Shown: positions 24,400-36,295 of the stretch, in pieces
Layout: each line of letters opens with the position of its first letter
Position numbering within the stretch: position 1 is the stretch's first letter
NCBI GenBank assembly: GCA_050084515.1
Contig: CM114272.1
Span: 32,178,001 to 32,242,000 of the forward strand
Direction: 5' to 3'
Source: Blasia pusilla
Lineage: Eukaryota > Marchantiophyta > Marchantiopsida > Blasiales
Length of the DNA: 64,000 nucleotides
Made by a program: the position numbers and the translations under genes
Notes under the pieces: generated by a model
What the model was told of the DNA's origin: nothing
Database searches by the model: none
Seen by the model: the letters and a program-made list of their open reading frames with translations, nothing else

Positions 24400-25300
24400 T
24401 CCACTAAAACCAGCCACAGATGCTAACAATGTTGGGGAAGACCCTCCTGGTCGAGCCCCAGAAATAAATCTCACAGGAACTTGGCTCATACGTCCATCCC
24501 TCGATGCCAACCTGGTCTATAAGACGCTTTGTCTCACCCAAGAATCCATCCAAAACCCATCGGGTACAATCGCTCCTCCAACTAGTACATCATACGACTC
24601 GGCCGATGTGACTACCGCAGATACTCCCAACCGGAGCTATCGATCGCATGATCCGTCTCAACTGTACATAAAACTTCTCCCGTGTCATGAATTGAGACCT
24701 ATCATTGGCTCCTCCAAGTGATGTTTGAATCTGGAATGGGCAAGGCTCAAGCTCTGACCTCCGAATACCCAAACCAATACATGCCGCCTTTCCCAACATC
24801 AAAGGTTGGGCACCAGAGTCTAACAAGACTCGATCTGGTCTATACACCTGTCCTGTAGGACTCACCAATCGGAAGATCCCACTCCGGTTGTCCAACATAC
24901 ATACACCAGGTGTAAGCCTCTCACGATCAATGGTGGCCGGGCCGGTATTGCATCCATCTTCGCCGCCGCTTTGCCTCGCCAAGTAGCACCGGTACTCAAT
25001 GCTACTCCTCGACATAGAGGGTCGCTCCACCGCAACACCCTCATCCACCTCAACACGTGTAGCAAGAATAACACCCCCACGTTCACACAACGTGGTCGCT
25101 AATCAAATACAGAGTAAGTCAACTCCTAAAGCCATCGCCTCCGTGGCGAAAACAATGGGGATCCCAACACCGAAGTTGCCATCCGCACATCTTGCATTGG
25201 ATGTCGCATCCGTGTCTACTACACGCGATGTAGATGCCTCGTCCCCCACTGTCGGCTCAATAGGTCGCGAGGAACCATGGATGGAGTCCTAAGCACCTCG
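24400..25300 (-). pseudogene. Retropepsin-like protease region (composite element)
   Basis: Aspartic protease motif VLLDSGAQPLMLGK on the minus strand at about 24840-24795, preceded by CMLDNRSGIFRLVSP and followed by CIGLGIRRSELEPCPFQIQ and GGANDRSQFMTREK. The same stretch is intact in the plus-strand copy at 49521-50279, which shows the original layout. It would cleave the Gag-Pol polyprotein. Downstream (24540-24220) a Glu-rich linker leads into the methyltransferase. Frames are broken in this copy. Confidence 0.8.
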
Positions 25301-25439
25301 GACAACAAGAATGACTGGGAAGCCTAGCTGCCTCCCACCTCATCCCTCTCAGGTCCAACTCCACAAAGAGCACCACGTGGCTCGACGCCGAGTGGCTCCT
25401 CTCAGAATCGCAACCGATGCCTCAACCTCGTGTCTTTGC

Positions 25440-26985
25440 GCACTCGCCATATAAGAGAGATCATCCCTCCATAAGAGGTGGAAGCCCCTGCTCCCGAACT
25501 CGATCTATCTTTGGATACCGCCATAGTAGCCAACTCGCTCCAATCAAGCTCAATCCTGGCACCATAGTCGACTGTCGTAGTGGTAGGGGTAGCCACCGAG
25601 GCTCTCCAACCACTGGTCCACCTCTACCACCCCTACCACCTCGGCCTCTCGGAGCTACTCCACCACGGCCACGGCCTGATCTCAACTCGGATGAAGATCA
25701 AAGCAACGCTCTCGAGGATGACCTAGTCTCCCGCAATGATCACACCGAGTTGGGGCCGACCGAGGCCCATCCTCCAAAGTCCGTCTCCCATCCTCTTGGG
25801 GACAAAACTTCCTAACATGATCACCTCCACATGTCCAACATGACTTTCCTTGTCTGGGGGCAGCAAATGAAGGCAATGGTCTCTGCACAAATGTCCCTCT
25901 AGGACTTGACTCGAGGTCGCGTGTACCCCCACGACTCCCACTACTACTACCACCACCACTACTACGAGACTGTGAGGTGGGCGGCCGAACACGAAAGTAG
26001 TAGTTGTATCCCTCATGAATGCGGATGTCACCACTCTCTCTTGACCATGTTAAGCTCAATCTTCTCGAGATAGAGCAAACACATGGGTCAATGTGGGTGA
26101 ATCATCACTCATAAGAGTAGCATCACGCACCCTACGGCGCAAATCTCTCGCCCAAGATCCCATACCAAAATCGATCGCTTGATCCTCGCCACACCCTGGT
26201 AATCGAAATCAAGCGTCGCATACGCGTGTATGCCTCATGAAGACTCTCACCAGTCTTTCGCTCAAAGTCCTGAAGATTCCTCAACTTCTCCATCTTCACT
26301 CCTTGATAGTTCTTCTTCAACCTCTTGAAGAACTCTGCAACCGGGCTTAACGATGGTGGGGCACTAGTACCTCCACTTGTAACCCCACTAGTACCTCCAC
26401 TGGTACCCCCACTCCGGCTCGTACTGCATACCACTCAGTCGGGGGTGGCATAGTAGGAGCACTACTACCAATACCACCATGGGTGATAGACACATAGCTT
26501 GGAGACCAATATTGTCTCTATGCCTCAATCTCAGCAACATGGTCCTTCCTAATTTCATGGTAATCATCCATGGATGGTCCTTCCAAGTGCTGAAACAACC
26601 CCTTCCAAGCCAAGAAGGGTGTAAACAACGTGGCGTTCCGCAACATCTGCATATCACACCACGTATCAAACTCCTGCATGAAGTCCTCCAACTCAATGGT
26701 ACCCACTGCACCCGAGTATCGTCGTGGGCCCTTCATGGCCCCATATCCACCGTCCATATCCCAAATCAATGGAGCTGCAACACTCGATAACAACGTAGAA
26801 GACTCGGTGTTTGGAACACCCTCGTCCTCCTCTTCATCAACCGTCGGAAGTGGAAAAGGTAGCCGATACCTAAATCCACTCCGTGTGAAACCACCACTGT
26901 CCGCACCACGGTCCCCAACCAGACCACCCGACAGCTCCGTGATGACCAACGCCGATGCCGCACCACCACCAAATTACCAAGTGAC
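25440..26985 (-). pseudogene. Gag with two zinc knuckles and RGG-rich tail (composite element)
   Basis: N-terminal part: TELSGGLVGDRG, APLIWDMDGGYGAMKGP and GTIELEDFMQEFDTWCDMQM (26949-26640), WKGLFQHLEGPSMDDYHE, then a Gly/Ser/Thr linker GGTSGGTSG and AEFFKRLKKNYQGVK...ESLHEAYTRMRRLI (26434-26200), a capsid-type region. Nucleocapsid: CWTCGGDHVRKFC and the canonical CX2CX4HX4C knuckle CDHCGRLGHPRERC (25845-25700), then an RG-repeat tail RGRGGVAPRGRGGRGGRGG near 25640. Gag packages element RNA in cytoplasmic particles. Frame breaks occur around 26520, 26130 and 25690. Confidence 0.85.
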
Positions 26986-27487
26986 GCCGATGTCGCTATA
27001 CTATTCTAGCTCTACTAGCTATGGGTGTAGGCAACCTAACTTATCATCACCACAAGAAGTCTCCCACAATCTACTCGTCATCCCTCCACCCTCACTACCG
27101 GTAGCACACAGGGAGTAACACTACTCGAAATCAGCGTCAACCCTAACAATGGGCGCAAGCAAGAAGCACGATGGAGGGGATCCAAACACAGGAAATCCAA
27201 CGACAACCCTCCAATCGCAAATGGAAATCAAGGTAACACAATCCACCAAACGTGGTGCCCTCTGAATCCACAAAACCCACCATACAATTCTAACGCAATA
27301 GCTACTCCGCCGGGTCAATGACGTGCTAGTCGAACGCCAAAGACCTGAAAATATCACCGCATGGAGAGGCTACACCGTACTATGCGCTAGAGGTACATCA
27401 ACCAAAAACCTGAGATGCATAAAGCGCCTAACACATCTCCGAACAGCACCAAATGAGCTACAACTGTCTATACACTGGCATAGTTAA

Positions 27488-27557
27488 GAACTCGGCAGTT
27501 AAGCGTCCTCCAAGCGAGAAATAGCCCAAAGATGGGTGACCAGCTTATGCAAAACTC
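27488..27557 (+). pseudogene. 5S rRNA-like sequence (3' two-thirds), unit 1
   Basis: Matches plant 5S rRNA from AACTCCGCAG onward: AACTCGGCAGTTAAGCGT (A-box region), then a diverged middle, then GATGGGTGACC (C-box region). The order and spacing of the internal control elements are retained. Orientation is antisense to the retroelement. The 5' third of 5S is not recognisable. Unlikely to be a working rRNA gene; a 5S-derived promoter-like piece in the element leader is the likelier reading. Confidence 0.7.
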
Positions 27558-27721
27558 AAATCCCAAATCCTGCAAAATTGCCTCACGCCCAAGCAAGCAA
27601 GCTTGCTTGCTTGCTCCTTGCTCCTTACTCCGCCTCTCACGCCCACTCGCCCCGAGAGCGCCTAACACATCTTCGAACAACACCAAATGAGCTACAACAG
27701 TCTGTACACTGGCATAGTTAA

Positions 27722-27787
27722 GAACTCGGCAGTTAAGCGTCCTCCAGGCAGAATAGCCCAAAGATGGGTGACCAGTTATGCAAAACT
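27722..27787 (+). pseudogene. 5S rRNA-like sequence, unit 2
   Basis: Second tandem copy: AACTCGGCAGTTAAGCGT followed by GATGGGTGACC, with a few bases lost in the middle relative to unit 1. Same orientation and context. Confidence 0.7.
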
Positions 27788-28683
27788 CAAATCCCAAATC
27801 CTGCAAAAATTGCCTCACGCCCAAGCAAGCAAGCTTGCTTGCTTGCTCCTTGCTCCTTACTCCGCCTCTCACGCCCACTCGCCCCGAGCTACCACGAGTT
27901 GCCTCGAAACGCCGAGAAATGCTCGAGACATGCCCCTATCGCCCCGTTCGCCACGCTTCGCCATGCTTCGCTATGGAGAGAGGTCCAACCAGGGCGCCCC
28001 CAACGGGATAGGCGTCTCCAAAATGAACGAGTCACCAACCAACCAGCCCCTCCGATCCGCCCCCACCATAGCCAGACCTTGAGCTAGTCCGTGAAATTTC
28101 GATCAGAAATTACTTCACAAATACGTGACCGAAATCAAATCTTTTTCAATCAGAATTCAATTGACCACCATAGCTATCTCCCCACAAAAACTCAGCTACA
28201 ACCAAGCTCCGTACTCCGAGCTAAAAATCAGACAAACTTGCTGTCCATACACCTCTAGAACCGCAAATCCGACAGCGCTTCCGCCAAGTTTCATGCACGC
28301 AGAAATCCGCAACGCTCCACGCACTCGAGCAGATAGCTTCACATGAGATCACAATACAAGTAGCAATGGGAACCTCTCACCCGATCTGGATGAACTTCAA
28401 CAGAGCTTCCGCACTCCAAGCTCTCCACATCAGAAAATTGTCGAACACGACCAGAATCTTCAATGCTTGATAACTTCCAACTCCCTTGACGAAATCTGGC
28501 GATCTATAGTGCGTTGGAAAGCTCTTAGCAAGGCGCTTCTTTCCCAACCAACCGCTCACCAGATTCACACCTCCAACATAGGCCACAAGCCACGAACATC
28601 CACGGCTGAGTACACAATCAACCCTATCCAGATCCTACTGATCTACAATCGAAGCTACCATCGATCTACTCCAGTTCTTTGAG

Positions 28684-29051
28684 TGAAATCCGTGAAAGAC
28701 CTACTGTCATAAAACATGTTTACAATCACATACAATCGAGCCAAACCCACTCCACGATGGGAGAATCTAGGTCGAAGCTTGCGGGAAACACCATAGCCAA
28801 GAGCTCTACTCACTACCAAGGCTAACTCCCAACGCAACAGGCTCAACTCAAAGAACTGACTGTTCTTTGAGGGCAAGCCACCTTATATCCTCCAACCTAA
28901 GAGCGGGCCCTATTGGGAAAGTCACCCCCAAGTGAGTAACCCCCAACCCTATGTATGGAACCGCATCTCTACCAAGCCACTACGGTCCTACATAAGGAAT
29001 GGCCTCTACCAGCACACCATACTCTACGACATAATCCGTATGGTCATGACA
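28684..29051 (-). repeat. 5' LTR of the composite element
   Basis: 368 bp, sense-strand start TGTCATGACCATACGG at 29051 and end CACGGATTTCA at 28684. Colinear with the core at 17876-18247 and with 46396-46763. It is followed on the sense strand by CTCAAAGAACTGGAG, shared with the plus-strand copy, so this is the LTR-leader junction where a primer binding site should start. Outside lies the target tetranucleotide CCAC. Confidence 0.75.
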
Positions 29052-29129
29052 CCACACTCCTCAACTGCTCCTAAGCTGAAAATCCATGTCAAGCAGTTAT
29101 GCTTAATTTCTTGACCCAAGACATGACGT

Positions 29130-30150
29130 CGTGATGCCTCTTATAGTGAAGGTACTGCCGTCACCCCGGTGGGAGTCCCATTGCTCACTCTTGCTCATCA
29201 GCGTTGGGCTCCACCAATTGCTGAACGTGGTCATCCCAAACCAAGCCAAGCCCGGCCTCCTTGAATGCATAGGAAGCGAGGAAACTCACAAACGTGGGAA
29301 AGGCTGCCCGTGGCATGCCAATCTTGTTGAACACAATCAACGGCGGTCGATCATCGTGCCTCACTACTTGTGATCGACGACTTGGATCCATAATAGTATC
29401 CACCAATAAATGGGAGGGGCGCTTCACTCTTGCATACGCCTCCGCAAAACCTCATGTGGCACCAAGTTGATCCACCAAGATACCGGCAATATGCTCGTGA
29501 ACTTGTACTTGCCGCATCCAACAACACTGTTGGGCCGATCTATGCACCTACCTGATGAGCACTCGTCATCACTCGACACCTCGAATTGCCCAAAATCGGC
29601 ATATTCTCCAAAATGTATGTTGGAGAACAGGATTGATGCTCATGCACGTGTTGCAAGATCCTTATCGTCTCCCAAAACAAGGTGGATTAAGTGTCGGCCA
29701 ACTCGCTACCTCGTCCAACACTCGACTAGCCCTAACACGGCTAACCAGCATTGACCAAATCTATGGTCCGTATCTGCTTCAAGTCCTACTTCCCCAACAA
29801 TGAAGTGTTCCTCAGTATGGAATTTTGGTACCCTTGGACGGCGGAGGCAGACAACAAGTCGTGAAATCAGAGGCATAACTGTGCCATATGGTGAAGTGAA
29901 GCGCGCCTTGCAACATCATCAATCTCAACGTACAGGTACTGATGCACGCGCACTCTAGCCTCCAAAACAACAGTTAAGCTAGTGCGGATCCCTCCAAAGA
30001 GATCCAACACGCAAATACCCTCCTCTGGGATGCACCACACAATCGGGATGGTGTCCAAAGGGGTCATAGTAGCACTCTTGGCTACCTCAGTTTTCTCTGA
30101 CGCGTCATGCTCTGGTGCAAATGCTTGACTCAACGCCATCTGCACATGCT
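29130..30150 (-). pseudogene. C5 cytosine methyltransferase remnant, copy 2
   Basis: Part of an older, 5'-truncated relative (29056-32750). Motif I GICVLDLFGGI followed by VHQYLYVEIDD (about 30030-29920); motif IV region with Trp and Gln codons turned to stops around the still-present Pro-Cys (near 29735); LENMPILG for motif VI (near 29600); a decayed motif VIII; and RAAFPTFVSFLAS...WDDHVQQLVEPNADEQE (29330-29200). Stops and shifts throughout. Same gene order as copy 1. Confidence 0.82.
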
Positions 30151-30379
30151 CATCGGCCAAGCATTAGAGAGCTCCTCACTTAAGCCCCACACCGACATCT
30201 CTCCTCCACAGAATGATGCGGCTACCATAACACTCCTCTCTCTAGAAGTGTCATGGGTAGGGATGTCCTCTGCATGGACATGCCCCTCAATCAAATCAAA
30301 AGGCCACGTGATGGCGCTGCTACATATTGCTAAAGTCGCCATCTCTCTAGGCCGTCGCTCGGTCACTCCACTTGTGAAT

Positions 30380-31260
30380 CAAACGGGTAATGAACAAAGT
30401 CGTCCATCACCGGACTGCCATCTTGGTCTGTAGGATGCCGACTCCTCCCAGTAATCCAAGGAAAACCCCATCAGGTACAACACTTCTCCACCAACCAAGA
30501 CGTCGTAGGACTCTCCATAGGTCACTATCGCCTTGGCTTGCACCATAGATTCATATGTAGGATGTCCTCGGTGAATCCTCTCCACGACCTCCTATTGGGT
30601 GATAAACTATGTGGAACTCGCTCCACCCAAGGATGTCTATATCCTGAATAGACAACGCTCTACATCGGCTATTGTCAAGCCCAACCCTATAAATGTTGCT
30701 TTCCCCAACATCAGTGGTTGCGCTCCTGAATCTAAGAAGACACGCTACGAACAAAATAATCTACCTCATGGACTCACCAACTGGAAGATCTCTCCCTGGT
30801 TATCCAACAACACAACATGTGGAGCAACCATGGCAAGCTCTATCGCGGGTCTAGCAGGCATCTCCGCCATCCTAGCAATTGCAACCCGCCGTGAATCTGA
30901 GATGGACGGCCTGAGCATCGGCTCCAAGGGCGGGTCTATCACCTCCTCTACAATCACCTTTGAATGTGATACAAGAACACCATCTCCACGCTCACATAGC
31001 ATAGCGGCCAGCCGGAAAACCTTGGTGGACGTACCTCCCAACGTCATAACATCGGAAGCAGAAAATAAAGGAGCATGGTACACCATCGTGGCGGCCCCTA
31101 ACATCATGCTCAACACATGCTCCTCCCGAGCATCAGCAATAGGAATCGTCGCACTCGCTTGTCCCATCGCCTTCTGTGCCTGCTCACCAACAACATCAAC
31201 TCTCTTAGAACTCTGATCAGGACTCATTGATGGGATCCTCATCGGCTCAAACAACATGAA
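30380..31260 (-). pseudogene. Protease-region remnant, copy 2
   Basis: The frame 31257-30766 has SASDVMTLGG, VFRLAAMLCERGDGVLV and PHVVLLDNQGEIFQLVSP, colinear with the segment upstream of the retropepsin motif in the plus-strand copy. The DSGA site itself is garbled by a frameshift (FRSATT near 30725). Sits between Gag and methyltransferase remnants of the same copy. Confidence 0.7.
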
Positions 31261-32177
31261 AGATTGAGGAAGCTTGGTCTATTTTCTCGCTTCCCCCCTC
31301 TGTGGATCCAACTCTCCGGTGGCTCCACGTGTAATAACAACGGTCGCCTCCAACTAGACAATCGCGCACATCCAGCCAGGATCATCCATATCTTCGATAG
31401 ACTACTCCATAAGACGTCGATGCCACGGATCCGACATTGGGTAACCTCAATGCCATAGCGCCAATCTACTGTTGTAGCTGTTGTATCTAATCAGCCATCC
31501 CAGCCTCACGCTCGACATCTTCCTCGACGCGTCTAAGTGGTGGCACTCTACCTCCTCCACGGGCAACTCCATCACCTCCTCGGGAAAATCAAGCTCCTCG
31601 TCCCCTATTAGGACCACCGAGTGCACGACCTCTAGGCCCACCCAGACCGACAACTCGCTCTGGTGCCCTCTCTGCCCCTCGGTCTAGACGTAACTCAAGG
31701 TGTAGGCTGAAACACCTGCGCGTGTGTGATTGTACCTCTGAAAATAGTCACATCGATATCCTCATGGTGCAGCACCATCTCCTCCTCCATGTTGAGGCAA
31801 GCGTCCATGACCTTGATAAGTGTAATTGCGTTGATGATGGGCTCCACCACATGCCCAACAAATAATCACACGCGGCTACTACTGAGCCGCACATGAAGGT
31901 GCAAGTCTCTGTGGCACGGCCTTCCGGTATCCTCCCTAAGCTCGTGGTATCACATACCTATCTCAGAATCCACTTTGCTGGATTGGTGATGCATGCAATT
32001 TTGACTACTTTCGCCTAGAATCCATGGTGGCTACGCTCTCCTCTGCACTATTGCGCTCAATGTACTCGATGGTCCTAAAAACATCTCTCAACGTAGGTGA
32101 GGTGTTCATAAGAAGCATCCCACGCGCACCCGTGTTCGCAAGGTTCGGTCCAACCTCACGTATCATGATTAGATAGC

Positions 32178-32750
32178 CTAGGACTCTATCACCCCCTGAG
32201 TGACGTTAATCAAGCAGCGCAAGTGAGTGTAGACCTCACGCAAACTCTCACCTAGGCGCCTCTGGAAATCATGGATGCTCCGTAACTTCTCAGTTTGTAC
32301 CCTCTGATAGCTAGTCCTCAACTCCACAAAGAACTCAACCACGGGATTTAACCTGGGACGAACCCGACTGGACTGCTCCAATGCGAGTTACCCCTCCTAA
32401 AACATCACTAGTGGAAGAGGAAGAAGCCTCTTTTAACTCCTCCTCCTTATCGAGAAACGGCTCAGTCCATGACACATAGTGTGGGTCATAGTATAGTCTC
32501 CATGCCTCAATCTTCTGGGCATATCGATGGAAGAACTCAGGGTAATCGTCCATGGGTGCCCCCTCTAAATGTTGGAACATACCATTCCATGTTGTAAACG
32601 GTTTGAACTCTCTAGAGTTCCTAGCCCGCTGTAAGTCACACCAACTTCTACACTCCGCAATAAAGTCGTGTAACTCTATAGTGCCGATAGCACCCAAAAA
32701 TCTACGCGGTCCTCTACTCTGGTCGCTATGTGTGTGAGAGCCGTATCCTA
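32178..32750 (-). pseudogene. Gag remnant, copy 2
   Basis: GTIELHDFIAECRSWCDLQ and WNGMFQHLEGAPMDDYPEF (32690-32530) match the Gag of the composite element. VVEFFVELRTSYQRVQTEKL and ESLREVYTHLRCLI follow (32360-32210) in another frame. The copy is cut off at about 32750; no leader or 5' LTR is seen. The part from 31500 to 32170 is too decayed to read knuckles. Confidence 0.78.
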
Positions 32751-32754
32751 TTAG

Positions 32755-33970
32755 TCATGCTTGTTTAACAGTTTTCTATAGTTCTTTGGGGAATATGCTT
32801 CTACTATGGTCATGATGACCAAGAAGGATATATACGGCAAGTGGACGGATATTAGGTGAATGTGTGGAGATTACTGGCTTATCAACCGGTAGTTTGAGAC
32901 TACCATATATGAATCATAATAATGTGATATGCCTACCGTTGAGTATATTTTTATTTTATTGGATTTGTAAAGATCTTTAATTTCTTGGACCTCTATGTTG
33001 GTTGTCATCAACTATCAATAAGAGAGCACGACATTTACAAGAAAATAGTTTAGGGGATTTATCTTCATGAGTAGGATGGGTTTTACTAATGGGAGTTCTT
33101 ATATACCATTCTAGTCGAATTGAAGAACATGCCAACCAAGTTCTAAACGATAATGGATTGGGTTTTAGTAAGATTTAACTTTGCTTAATGATAGGTTAAT
33201 GACAACATGGTCTTGAGCGTGACATGGAAGATCACATGGAAATTTTTTAGGTAAGGTTTTAGAGGCTCAAGGCCCATGTCATGAAAGATCCATGATCAAA
33301 AAAAATTATTTTCTTTTGAGGAGATTGTGTATATACGTCAAACTAATTATTCAAATGGTTTGGGAGTGCAAGAGATAAAAGTCACTTCTATTGCATATAT
33401 TCTCCATGCTCCCTATAAATATGAGTAATTTTTTCCAATTCATGATATTGGAAAACTACTTCACACAATATGGCAAAGAGTTTAGCATGATTTTGAGGCC
33501 ATTAACCTTCGTAACAAGAGTGGATTATGAATAACAATGAGGAGGTGATGAAAATCGATCTTTTCAATAGCCAAAGGATATTTTGGCATCGGGGCCTATC
33601 TTGAGGAGAACTATTAGGGGGTGTCCATTCTTGAGTTTGATGGCTTTGGAGAGCAAAGTTGTGGTGATAGTGAATGGTGTGGTTGATTGGGAGACCTTGG
33701 ACCTTGAGAATAGTGATGTTAGTTTGATAATTATGAAATTTAGCAATCTTGGAGTATTTTTTTGCTTATGAGTGGTGGTAGGAATAATGGATTCTAGAGA
33801 GTGGGATCAAGTCCTATATCAAGCTATGTAGTTTAGATGGGAGGAGATTCATGTCTTGTGCAGTGTGGAATGATAGACAAACACAAATGGTGCCACATCC
33901 ATCCCATCTAGTATATTTGGTATGACATCCCATGAGAAGTGAGAAATTTTGGATCGAGAGTAAACTGCAC
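32755..33970. other. AT-rich flank, mostly unrecognised
   Basis: No domain recognised between the truncated Gag remnant and the plus-strand integrase scrap at 33973. Short frames such as 33583-33771 have no known motif. May be upstream sequence of the plus-strand element. Confidence 0.35.
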
Positions 33971-33972
33971 TT

Positions 33973-34130
33973 ACTCCAAGGAAAATATTGGTAGAGGCGT
34001 ACTTCTTGAATTAGATTGAGCATGTTGCCTTGCTGAACAAGTTAAGTGAAGTAGTTCCATATGCATCCGTGGATCAAGTATTGAGTTAATTTGGTGTAGT
34101 GGTAGAGATGCTTATTAATGGAGGGACATA
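33973..34130 (+). pseudogene. Integrase scrap in plus orientation
   Basis: In one frame with four stops: LVEAYFLN, IEHVALLNKLSEVVPYASVD and VEMLINGGT align in order with the integrase core of the composite element (VEHFSKWIELVAL, SEGTAYAFLD, AEVLTDQGTEF). It is opposite in strand to its neighbours and ends at a truncated LTR-B. Confidence 0.65.
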
Positions 34131-34164
34131 ATTTCCACGTTTGCACAAAAATAGAAAAGTTCAT

Positions 34165-34948
34165 TATCGTATAGTAAAATGATCCACTATGTAAACTCAT
34201 CTCTTATTTGTATTAGAGAGAGTTTATAAGTATCAAGTAAATTAGCATGGAAAATAATTTTTACATGTTTAAACTTTTTTATAGTACCTTATTTGTGCGG
34301 GCCAAAATATAAGAAAAGAGGTAATAAATGAGACATGGGAGTGTAAAAGTAAAATAGTGGATTGGTGTATTAATGAAAATAAAGCTTGTTGGTGGTCATG
34401 GTTGGAGGCTAGGGTAGTTGGGAGAATGTGAAGTGAGTTTATGAAGATATTTTAGGAGGAGATAACATGTAATCTACTTGTGTCAAAATGGGATAGACTA
34501 AGTCTTGAGAGGAAGTCATGTGGCACAACATAACATTAACCCTATTTTGTACGATTGTGGATCCCTTGTGAGTATATAGAGAAAAGGGACCTTCAAAGGT
34601 TCATCACTTTCAACTTCATTTCTCGAGTTTTTCTTGTCATTCTTGAGTGGATGATATTGGGCTTGCTTGCTCTTCCAATGAGAGTGGATTATCCCTCTTG
34701 GGAGAGTGAATTGGCCATGATATGTTCTACGAGAGTTTTGAAAGTCTGATACGAGTGGAGATGGTCATTTGGAGAGACTTGTTATCCTAAAAAAGTTCCC
34801 TCTGTCATTATATAGATAGTGGACGGTTTTGGACTTGTTACTTTTCCAATGAGAGTGGATTACCCTTCTTGGAAGAGCAACTCCACCAGAATCCATTCTT
34901 AATGAGAATAGAGGATGTTCGTCAATCATGAATAGAGCTGAATGATTA
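34165..34948 (+). mobile_element. LTR-B copy 4, 3'-truncated
   Basis: Begins TTATCGTATAGTAAAATGATCC, colinear with the first about 780 bp of LTR-B, including the TATA-like segment (TATATAGAG near 34574) and the paired CCAATGAGAGTGGAT blocks. It stops near 34948, where the polypurine/integrase end of the minus-strand remnant begins. Confidence 0.7.
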
Positions 34949-34964
34949 GGAAATCCCAATCGCC

Positions 34965-36290
34965 CCTTAGTTGGTGGTTAGGTCCCTCTAACTCTAGATA
35001 GCCTACAAAATAATTCTAGTTGCTATGCACCTTTTTGGTGCTAAGATCAAGAGATGCTATATCGTACCACCATAAGTCAAATTCCTACAATCAATAACAT
35101 CAAGAGTAATCTTGTAATCTACTTATCACACTTATGTACATCTGGGACAAAGCGAACGTCCCTGAGGAACCAAGTCAAGAGCAAGTGATGTCAAACACGA
35201 CATATGCCATCCTCGAGGACATCCATCATCGACTAGCATCGTGGCTACTCCTTATATAGTCCCAAACAACATGCATCTCAAGTCCGTATAAACAACTACC
35301 AAGCTCGGATTAATACTTCCATCTATGTTCGAAAGATGCATGAATGACATTGCATACAATTTCGCACATGATCTTTCTAAATGATATTATGACAGCCCTC
35401 TAAAATAAGGACTCCAGAGATAAAATCCCTGGCTCTCGTAGAATAGTGCATCCCGTTGTCACGTCTAATGTCGTTGGCATTGTCTACTATAGGTAGATAG
35501 AATTTCCAGGATGGAATTTCGGAATCCCTAGTCGATAGCCTCCTCCACACGTAGTTGCATATCATAGAGCGATGTTGAGCAAGAGCTAGGATTTAAAATG
35601 CCATAAGCATGACTTTTCGAAAGAGCTCAGCATCTTGAGAACACGTTTGCACCCATATGTGTGGATCGTCGAGGTTAAGTACCTCAATCACATCTCGTCG
35701 AATAGCTAACGATTACTCTGGCTCTCTCCCATGGACAAAGAAATACGATGAAAATGATGCCAAAGATGCCTGCCGATTGAAGCATTAACCCATTTCCAAC
35801 CATACCAACTGTAGGTCCTAATCTACTAAGTTTTCCCTTTGTAGTCCATACTTACGCAATCCTCTCTTCACCGTATGCACAACTATCTCTGCCAAACCAT
35901 TTGCCTCCGGATGATCTCGAGAGATTGCACGATGACTTATCGTCGCCTATTAATCATACAAGGCCTGAAATTCACCCCTAAACTCAATACCATGATCCGT
36001 TAACACCTTTATTGGTACGCCAAAATAACTAAGCACTCTATCAAGAAATGCATAAGCCGCTCCCTCACTCAACCTCTCCCACAACACTACCAACTCAGTC
36101 CACTTGGAGAAGTGCTCCATCATGACCAAAACGTACCCACTATGGCGTCCCATGAGTGGTAAAGGCCCAGCAAAGTCTAATTTGCAGCGATATCCTAATC
36201 TCATGATCGGTAAAGGATGCAAGTCTAATGTTGGAGCATTGAACAATGCTCGCACCCTATCACATAAAATATATTTGGCTACAAATTGAT
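34965..36290 (-). pseudogene. Integrase - PHD finger remnant, third copy
   Basis: Integrase core LDFAGPLPL, SGYVLVMMEHFSKW and LTDHGIEFRGEF at 36200-35960 (second Asp present). Downstream at 35290-35125 is a PHD-like stretch RCML...LVDDGC...GWHMSCL...LCPRC ending at a stop, with a purine tract near 34970. The C4HC3 pattern is partly decayed. Together with the pieces at 37.3-40.1 kb it forms one older element broken by LTR-B and rearrangement. Confidence 0.75.
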
Positions 36291-36295
36291 GAACT

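Larger units (their letters stand above)
27424..27889. repeat. Tandem duplication of a 232-234-bp leader segment containing 5S-like sequence
   Basis: Units 27424-27657 and 27658-27889 both start GCGCCTAACACATCTYCG and end CACTCGCCCCGAG. Each contains the 5S-like block and a 22-bp perfect palindrome of AAGC/GCTT repeats (near 27595 and 27827). The plus-strand relative at 47.6 kb lacks the segment; a diverged version is at 40.6-40.8 kb. Confidence 0.85.
17770..29051 (-). mobile_element. Composite full-length Ty3/gypsy-like retroelement with C5-methyltransferase and PHD finger
   Basis: About 11.3 kb on the minus strand, of which 1,270 bp is a nested LTR-B. Order: 5' LTR (29051-28684), leader with 5S-like repeats, Gag, retropepsin, cytosine methyltransferase, RT, RNase H, integrase, PHD finger, purine tract, 3' LTR zone (18356-17770). 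The same tetranucleotide CCAC lies outside both ends (17766-17769 and 29052-29055), a candidate 4-bp target duplication. The left flank is pol of another copy and the right flank is the methyltransferase end of a third copy, so this element inserted into relatives. All ORFs carry breaks; it is not autonomous now. The LTR limits are ambiguous at the 3' end. Confidence 0.8.

Noticed and set aside
25417-25815. Plus-strand proline-rich proteins at 25.4-25.8 and 26.6-27.1 kb
   Set aside because: They are antisense shadows of the Gag RGG tail and N-terminal region on the minus strand.
27488-27787. Working 5S rRNA genes
   Set aside because: The 5' third of 5S is missing and the middle is diverged; the copies sit in a retroelement leader.
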